Assembly: GCF_964355755.1 (NCBI RefSeq)
Contig: NC_092676.1
Location: 25,528,288 to 25,592,287 of the forward strand
Length of the DNA stretch: 64,000 nt
Source of the DNA: Antedon mediterranea
Taxonomy: Eukaryota > Echinodermata > Crinoidea > Comatulida > Antedonidae
Direction: 5' to 3'
How positions within the stretch are numbered: position 1 is the stretch's first letter; the number at the start of each line of letters is the position of its first letter. Under the pieces are notes generated by a model. It made no database searches. It worked only from the letters and a program-made list of their open reading frames with translations, and was not told the origin of the DNA. Shown here piece by piece: positions 57,835-64,000 of the stretch. Made by a program: the position numbers and the translations under genes.

Positions 57835-59245
57835 CCAGTATCTTGCTTACTAAATAATTGTAAACACAACTCGAATGATCTCCAAGTGGAATATTCTGTA
57901 ATCATAGAAAACAATGATACAGAAGAAAATAACAATTACACTGTAAGATAGCAAATCCCCTTTGAACTTATCCAATGATAAACTATAGTATTTATGGTGT
58001 TGGGGATTTTTTAGAAAATTTTCAAAAGATTAAGTGTTTCTTTCTGCTAATGTGTAGGTTTATTTATGTGCCGCAATTAATATTAATTGCACTCAAAATC
58101 ATATTGACAATCTACTGTACATACTTGAACCCAATGATAAATATTTATTTCTAATTTTTATATCTTTATTTGTTGTTCTAGATATTTGTATTTGTATATA
58201 GGCCTAGATTGAGTGCTGTTTTATTAGGATCGCGTGAATAAACACTGCACATTGCAATACAGAAACAAGTTTATTATCGGGGCAATTTGTTTTTAATTTC
58301 AATATTGACGATGGTAAAATGTTGGGAAAATAGGTTCAAAAGGGGCAACTGTACAAGGTGTCACGTGTTTGTCAAAGCGCTGCATTATATACCGTTATAA
58401 TAAAGTTGAGTATTTGTTCATTCATTTTTTTATTGTTCCACATAAAGTAAGAAAAAAAAGATCAAGAAAAAACCTGATTAAGTCTTTGTTTATGTGTGGA
58501 ATCTCAAATAAGCCAATGAGGTCTTTAAGGCTGAGTTTCCAAAACACATTGGGCCTACATTGTACATGGTAACGTAGAATTGCTTTCTAAAAAAAAAAGA
58601 AGAAAAAAATCCAAACAGATTTTATTTGATATCAATAGAATAGACAAAGTAAGATATAAATTCCATAGGAGTAAACTTATTAACTATCTAATCAATATTA
58701 ATGGTTAAATATTTTTGTATTTTTGTTTTAATGTTATATCCTTAATTTGTTTTGTATATCACCGACATAAAAAAAACGCTTGCATTAAATGATCACGTGA
58801 ATAAACACTGCAATAACACCAGAGGATGTTGTTAATTCGCTTTTTATTTCTATAATGTTAATATATATTTTAATTATAAACATAAGCGCCTATGGTTATT
58901 TAAAGTGAGTCAAATGATACAATGTTAAACTTGTTTGTATTTTGTTTGTCTTCATTATTTTACACACTCCAAAATATGGTTGTATTATTATTGATAATGC
59001 CTTTCTGTTATGACTTATGTTATTCGGTGAAATGATATTCACCATGTTGATTGTAGGCAGACAATAAATAATATATCGATACGATTATTATTACTTTTTA
59101 GGCCCTATACTAAAAAAAAGTCAAACGTTAAAAAATTAATTGTATTTTATTACACTTAAGTCTCATTTATATTATTGTAGCAAATTACTTTGATGTCCTA
59201 TATTATCTTTTTCTTCTTTCGAAAGAATGATAACTTTGTTTTCCT

Positions 59246-59425
59246 TTATATGTCCGATAAACTCTCTTTTAATTCACTAATTTGAATGTCTAAATCTGTT
59301 TTTGTACGGGATAACGCCGATTCAAGTTCTTTCGTCGTAGGTTCAAGATTTCGTATTTTTTCGGTAGAGTTTTGTATGTATGTGTGGCCTTGTTCGTTAG
59401 GTTTAATAATCTCTACTTTAAATTT
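59246..59425 (-). pseudogene. Coiled-coil remnant, copy 4
   Basis: Identical arrangement to 12659-12838. Confidence 0.6.
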
Positions 59426-59463
59426 TAAATGTTAAAATGTTTTAATTACTAAACAGCATTATA

Positions 59464-61956
59464 CAAACTGAAACTACACCGAATGAATGGAATGAAGGGA
59501 TAATTATCCCAATATTTTAAAAAGGAGATCGACGTGATCTCAACAACTATCGAGGTATCACACTTAATTCACGTGTTTCTAAAATTTATTATCGAATTAT
59601 TGTATATAATATTTCTTAAATTTTAGAAGAAAATGACATCCTTGGTGAAGTCCAATGGGGCTTTCGGACAGACAGATGTGAAGACCCCATTTTTGTCTTG
59701 AAAAGCATTATCGCCACAAGGCGTGCTGAGGGTAAAAAAAACATTTCTAGTCTTTTTGAACTTTAAAAAAGCCTTTGTTTCAGTTTGGCGATAAGGGTTA
59801 ATTACTGCTGCCAAAAGAATTGGTATCCGTGGTAAACTTCTTAACTTAATAAGAAATATGTACTATGATTGATGAGTTTTGTTCAATGACTTTAGTCATT
59901 TTAGCATTAATGAAGGAGTGAAACAAGGCTGTTCATTGTCACCAGTTCTTTTTCTATTTACATTAACGAACTAAATAACCTAATCAAAAGTTATAAACTA
60001 GGTGTTCAAATCTATGACACACAAATAGGTGCAATATTCTTTGCTGATGACGTGGTTTTTAATCGGTGACAATGAGTCAGAACTTGTGAAACTACTTAAA
60101 GTAACAAGTGATTATTCACAAAAATGGAAATTAGAGTTTAATTTTGACAAATCAAATGTGCTCAGGTCACAGGGCAAAGAGTTAATCCACATAGAACATG
60201 GAGCCTTGGTAATCATTATATCACAGAAATGGAAATGTATAAATATCTTGGTGTAATAATATTACGTTCATACAGATTCAGACAATATCGTTACAATTTG
60301 TTTTTGTTTTTTGGGCCTATTGTAAACCAAGTGTTTTAAAACTACTTATATAAAAAATCCTGTACCCTAATCTTAAATACAGTTACATATTACAAATAAG
60401 GGATAATAACTCTTAACTTTTGTGGAAAAATAAAGCGTTTTGGTTAAGTAGTTTTTTAGCAAATGTAATTTTAGTTTTAATGTTACATTCTGACTGCTCA
60501 GGAAAGGTTTGGCGACTTCGAAAATTTTCCCCTATCCTTTAACACTATCCGGTCACTGACAAACCAAAACACTGCTTCAAAAAAGGGGCTGTGCCGACAA
60601 AGTATCTGAACCAATCACATTTTACATTAGGTCATTAGAAAGCTTGATTGATTAGCTTTTGCATGGTGGAACAGCCAATATCATTGGATAACTAGGTCAA
60701 ACGTTATGAACGTTTTTGTAAAAATCTCAACAAATTGGCAGAACAAGCCTATTCTTTAAAACAGGGCAATTTTCAAATCGTCTAACTTTAAAAATCAATG
60801 CCGACGAAGTTTTTTTAAATTAAAATATTAAAAAATGTTTAAAATAACATGTTATTGTAGGTACTTAATTAGGCATTACAATGTCGAAACAGCCATAAAA
60901 ATCGGTCAATTAATAACAAAGTTACATTGAAAAACCAAAAAAATTGCTGTTTTTTGGTGATTTCATGCCGTTTAGCGGAAATCGCCCGGATTTTTGGGTA
61001 CATAAAACAAATAATAAAAAAGGGAAATAGGATAATAGCCTATAGCTTATTACCTCTATTGTAAACAATCAGAATGATTTCAATAGGGTATAGCATACTA
61101 CGGTCATCTTTTATGGAGAACAAGGACTACCAACAATTAATTACGCCTCTGCAATATGGTTATGTAACTTTAAAGGCTCACTAAATAAGTTAGAAAATTT
61201 ACAATACCAAATGGCTTTGAAGGCACCAAGAAACGTTGATGGTGACCTAGGATGGGAGACACTCTACACCATTCAAAATAAGTTTGGGATGTCCTACTTT
61301 AACAGAATTTAAAATATGGACGACCAAATGTGTCAAAAACTCCTATGTAAATCTATAATGGATGTAGAAGCTAAGGTGAAATGGAAGTGGATTAACCATA
61401 TCAAAGATTTATTATGTAAATTTGATTTAGGAAATAAGTTTAATTTAAATCCGGAAAGTCAATGGTTTAAGAGTTTTACACATGCCAACTCTCTAGAAAA
61501 TATTAAGGAATGGTTAAAAGGTGCATAAACAAAGTAAACCCTCTCCGAATATTTGAAATATAAACACGAACCTAAAGCATGCTTGATATGGTGAATTTTG
61601 ACTCCTTTAGTTTAAAGTTTAAAGCGAGGTCTAACTCTCTTGATTTAGAAGGTAGATAAAATACATGGTCAGAAAATGAGCCTGGTTTTTGCAAGCTATG
61701 CAACAATCAGGTAATTTAAACTACAGACCATTTTCTACTTGAATGTTCAAACCTTAAAAATGTAGGAGATACACATTTTAACTAAAAATTGATTTATTGT
61801 ATTGTGGTTATGATACATTCTGGGAGAATTTTAGAAGTGGTACAATCGACTACCAACATCATATTTCCATTTGAGAGAATAGGTGAAATTGTAGACAATC
61901 ACTGTAAACAATACTTAGCTGCTGCATGGAGACATAGAAAGACTACACTTATATAA
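59464..61956 (+). pseudogene. LINE reverse transcriptase relic, copy 4
   Basis: Same breaks. It has the TTTTGTGG variant of copy 1. Confidence 0.78.
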
Positions 61957-64000
61957 TTATATATATAATATATAAATGTTTACCGCCCACCATATTATCT
62001 ACTAACTTTTATTTTACCATTTATCTAATTCAATAATATATATATTATATATATTTTTTTAAATTTTGTTTTCTTTCTCCAAAATTATATAATCTAACCT
62101 AAATCTAAATTAAATAATATAAATAAATAATACAGTACGAAAAATAAGACTAAATAATATAAAAATAGTATCACGTTTAATTAAATTACAAATAACTATT
62201 AAAATTAAATATAATAAGAACAAATAATCATATAACAGTTGCATTAATTTTAATAACAACAGTATATTAAAATTAATTATCAATTATATTTTTTAATAAT
62301 AATAATGATAATATTCGCTTTAAACTTGAAAATATTAATAATATTGACAACAAAAATAATGATAATAAATAGATAATAAAATTAACTACATCATATAGGT
62401 CATATAGATTGTTCGATCTGTAAGATTATCTTGTTTTTACTATTTCATTTTACTTGTATAATTCGCTTCTTATTTAAGACTTAAATGTCTTTTCTTTTTG
62501 TGTTTAAATTGCCTTATAAACGCTGATACAAAAGCGTTTGTTCAATAAAAGTTTTAGTTTTTTAGCATCATACTTATAAAATAATTGTAAACTCGGATCG
62601 AATGACCTTTAACAGTCCAATAGGAATATTGTGTAAACATAGCAAACGATAAAGCAAATATCAATACATTAACTTTAAAGCAATATCTCTCTTTGAACTC
62701 AGTTTATGATTACAAATGGATTGTTTCGAAAATTTACCAAAAAAAGATAGGCCTAATTTGATGATTGGAGTGTTGGTTTTCTTGCTAATCATTTTATATG
62801 TATTTGTCAAACGTTCCGCCTACTAATAGTAAATATATTGGTTTGCTTTTGCACTCATTAGGTTCATAGTTACCACCTTTATAAAGAGTATCTGACTAAA
62901 CAAACAAGGTAGATGAAACTCCCTAAAAACAAAATGTTAAATATAACGTTGAGAGGAATACGGTGTGAGTAAAAGAAACTAGATTTAATTCATCCCTATG
63001 ACGAATTATAAGTTATATGCATTGATTTAAATAAGGATAATTTAATTTTTTAAAGATAGTAATTCATTGATTTTGTCAGAATTTATAATTAGTAAAGAAA
63101 GATAAAATCTTGTTGCCGCAAACACTGAACATCGAGCCACCATACACAACCAGAGATCCTTCCGCGTACGTCGTAAACCATTATGCATATAGATAATTAC
63201 AATAATGAAAACATAAATCACTTTTCTCAAAATTTCATTATAAATCATACGTATAACTTATACACTAAGAAATCAAATTGAACAAATGCGGATATAAAAC
63301 AAAATATTTATTCGTAAACGCGATCTCGGTACCACGAATATTATTAGACGTGATCAATTTGGAATATTGACATTCATTAGAATTTAAAAAACATCTACTT
63401 TGTACACCAATGTATCATATATAATAATTGTCATAGTATGTCTAAAACAAGCAAAATTCCATTCATTCGGTTGTCACTCGTGACTTCATCTCCTGACTAA
63501 TGTAAAATAATTCATCAATTATTAATAAACAATACAATATCAGTATTACTTTTTGGTACTAGAGGTCAAATGAAAATAAGATCAAATTGTTTATCTTACC
63601 CTTTGTACGTCAAAATTGTACAAGATATCTAAAAATTAGGCTTTACAAATAACTTTTAAAAATGGAGGTCCCCTTTTATTCCGAGAAGCTCATAGAGATT
63701 TAAAAAAATGGCATGTTTACACAAATAATTGTTTAGCTTGACGTGGAAATTTAAAGAAAACAATATAACTGTATCAGCTTTATAAAGCAAGTTTTTATTA
63801 TGTGAATAATATTTAAAAAAATGTGAGATTGAAATGTGCTTAGATAATAGGTACAAAAAATCTGTACGAAGAGAAAGATCTGCCGAAATTCAGAAAATAG
63901 GAATTGAGAATAGGAAGTCTGGTGATAGCTTTTGCAATGTGAAATTTCATTACTTGCAGATGAATCATACATAAATTCATCAATCGAAATTTATACTATC
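61593..64000. repeat. Tandem array unit, copy 5 (partial, first 2,408 bp)
   Basis: It matches bases 1-2408 of copy 1 with a constant offset of 61592, so I see no indel. It lacks the Helitron of copy 2. It ends inside the last codons of the fifth minus-strand RING gene, so the array continues beyond the window. Confidence 0.97.
63980..64000 (-). CDS. RING finger/coiled-coil protein, copy 5, last six codons only
   Basis: The last six codons and the TGA stop match copy 1 exactly. The rest lies beyond the window edge, so whether this copy is intact cannot be judged. Confidence 0.75.
   Translation of the reverse strand, partial: DSINFD

Larger units (their letters stand above)
46565..61592. repeat. 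Tandem array unit, copy 4 (15,028 bp)
   Basis: Same order as copy 1, with the three-base insertion of copy 3. A divergent patch at about 55941-56530 makes it 21 bp longer. After the patch it is again almost identical to copy 1. Confidence 0.97.

Noticed and set aside
1-64000. Bacterial, phage or CRISPR origin
   Set aside because: There are no operons, no Shine-Dalgarno pattern and no spacer array with short direct repeats. The repeats are 15-kb units with animal-type genes and transposons.

Overview
The window is animal nuclear DNA, AT-rich and gene-poor. It carries intronless TRIM-type RING genes, pieces of NHL-repeat coding sequence, the remains of a LINE reverse transcriptase, a tRNA-derived SINE with an (AAAC)n tail and a Helitron. 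There are no prokaryotic operons or Shine-Dalgarno signals. The species cannot be fixed from the sequence. Large TRIM/NHL families and the frequent AGGCCT motif would suit a marine invertebrate, but that is only a guess.

The whole window is one tandem array. A unit of about 15.0 kb occurs four times in full (starting at 1, 15006, 31557 and 46565), and a fifth copy starting at 61593 runs off the end. Copies are nearly identical, differing by scattered single-base changes and small indels. Two larger differences stand out: a 1547-bp insertion in copy 2 (16700-18246) with the ends of a non-autonomous Helitron, and a divergent patch of about 580 bp in copy 4 (about 55941-56530). The phase used here is arbitrary, because the LINE relic crosses the unit boundary.

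Layout of one unit (copy 1 coordinates): the 3' end of a LINE relic (1-364); a TA/AATA-rich tract (365-815); a relic of NHL-gene 3' flank plus a possible 36-residue membrane microprotein (971-1234); a RING/coiled-coil gene on the minus strand (2388-3281); a 558-bp divergent promoter region; a RING/B-box/coiled-coil gene on the plus strand (3840-4967); a non-coding stretch with a G-rich repeat; a SINE (6581-6910); a 322-bp tandem duplication (7194-7840); two diverged copies of a block of about 2.1 kb, each with a broken NHL beta-propeller gene end (7913-9970 and 10390-12542); a minus-strand coiled-coil remnant (12659-12838); and the LINE relic (12877 into the next unit).

The two RING genes are the only convincing intact genes. 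Both have a complete C3HC4 RING, a long coiled coil and a basic FRRR-containing C-terminal motif. Neither has a C-terminal effector domain (no NHL, no PRY/SPRY). The plus-strand protein is the same in all four copies; the minus-strand protein differs at two residues. The nearby broken NHL and coiled-coil pieces suggest the locus descends from TRIM-NHL-type genes that were duplicated and broken, after which the intact divergent pair was amplified as a 15-kb cassette. A role in ubiquitin ligation, perhaps in innate immunity, is inferred from the family and not shown by the sequence.
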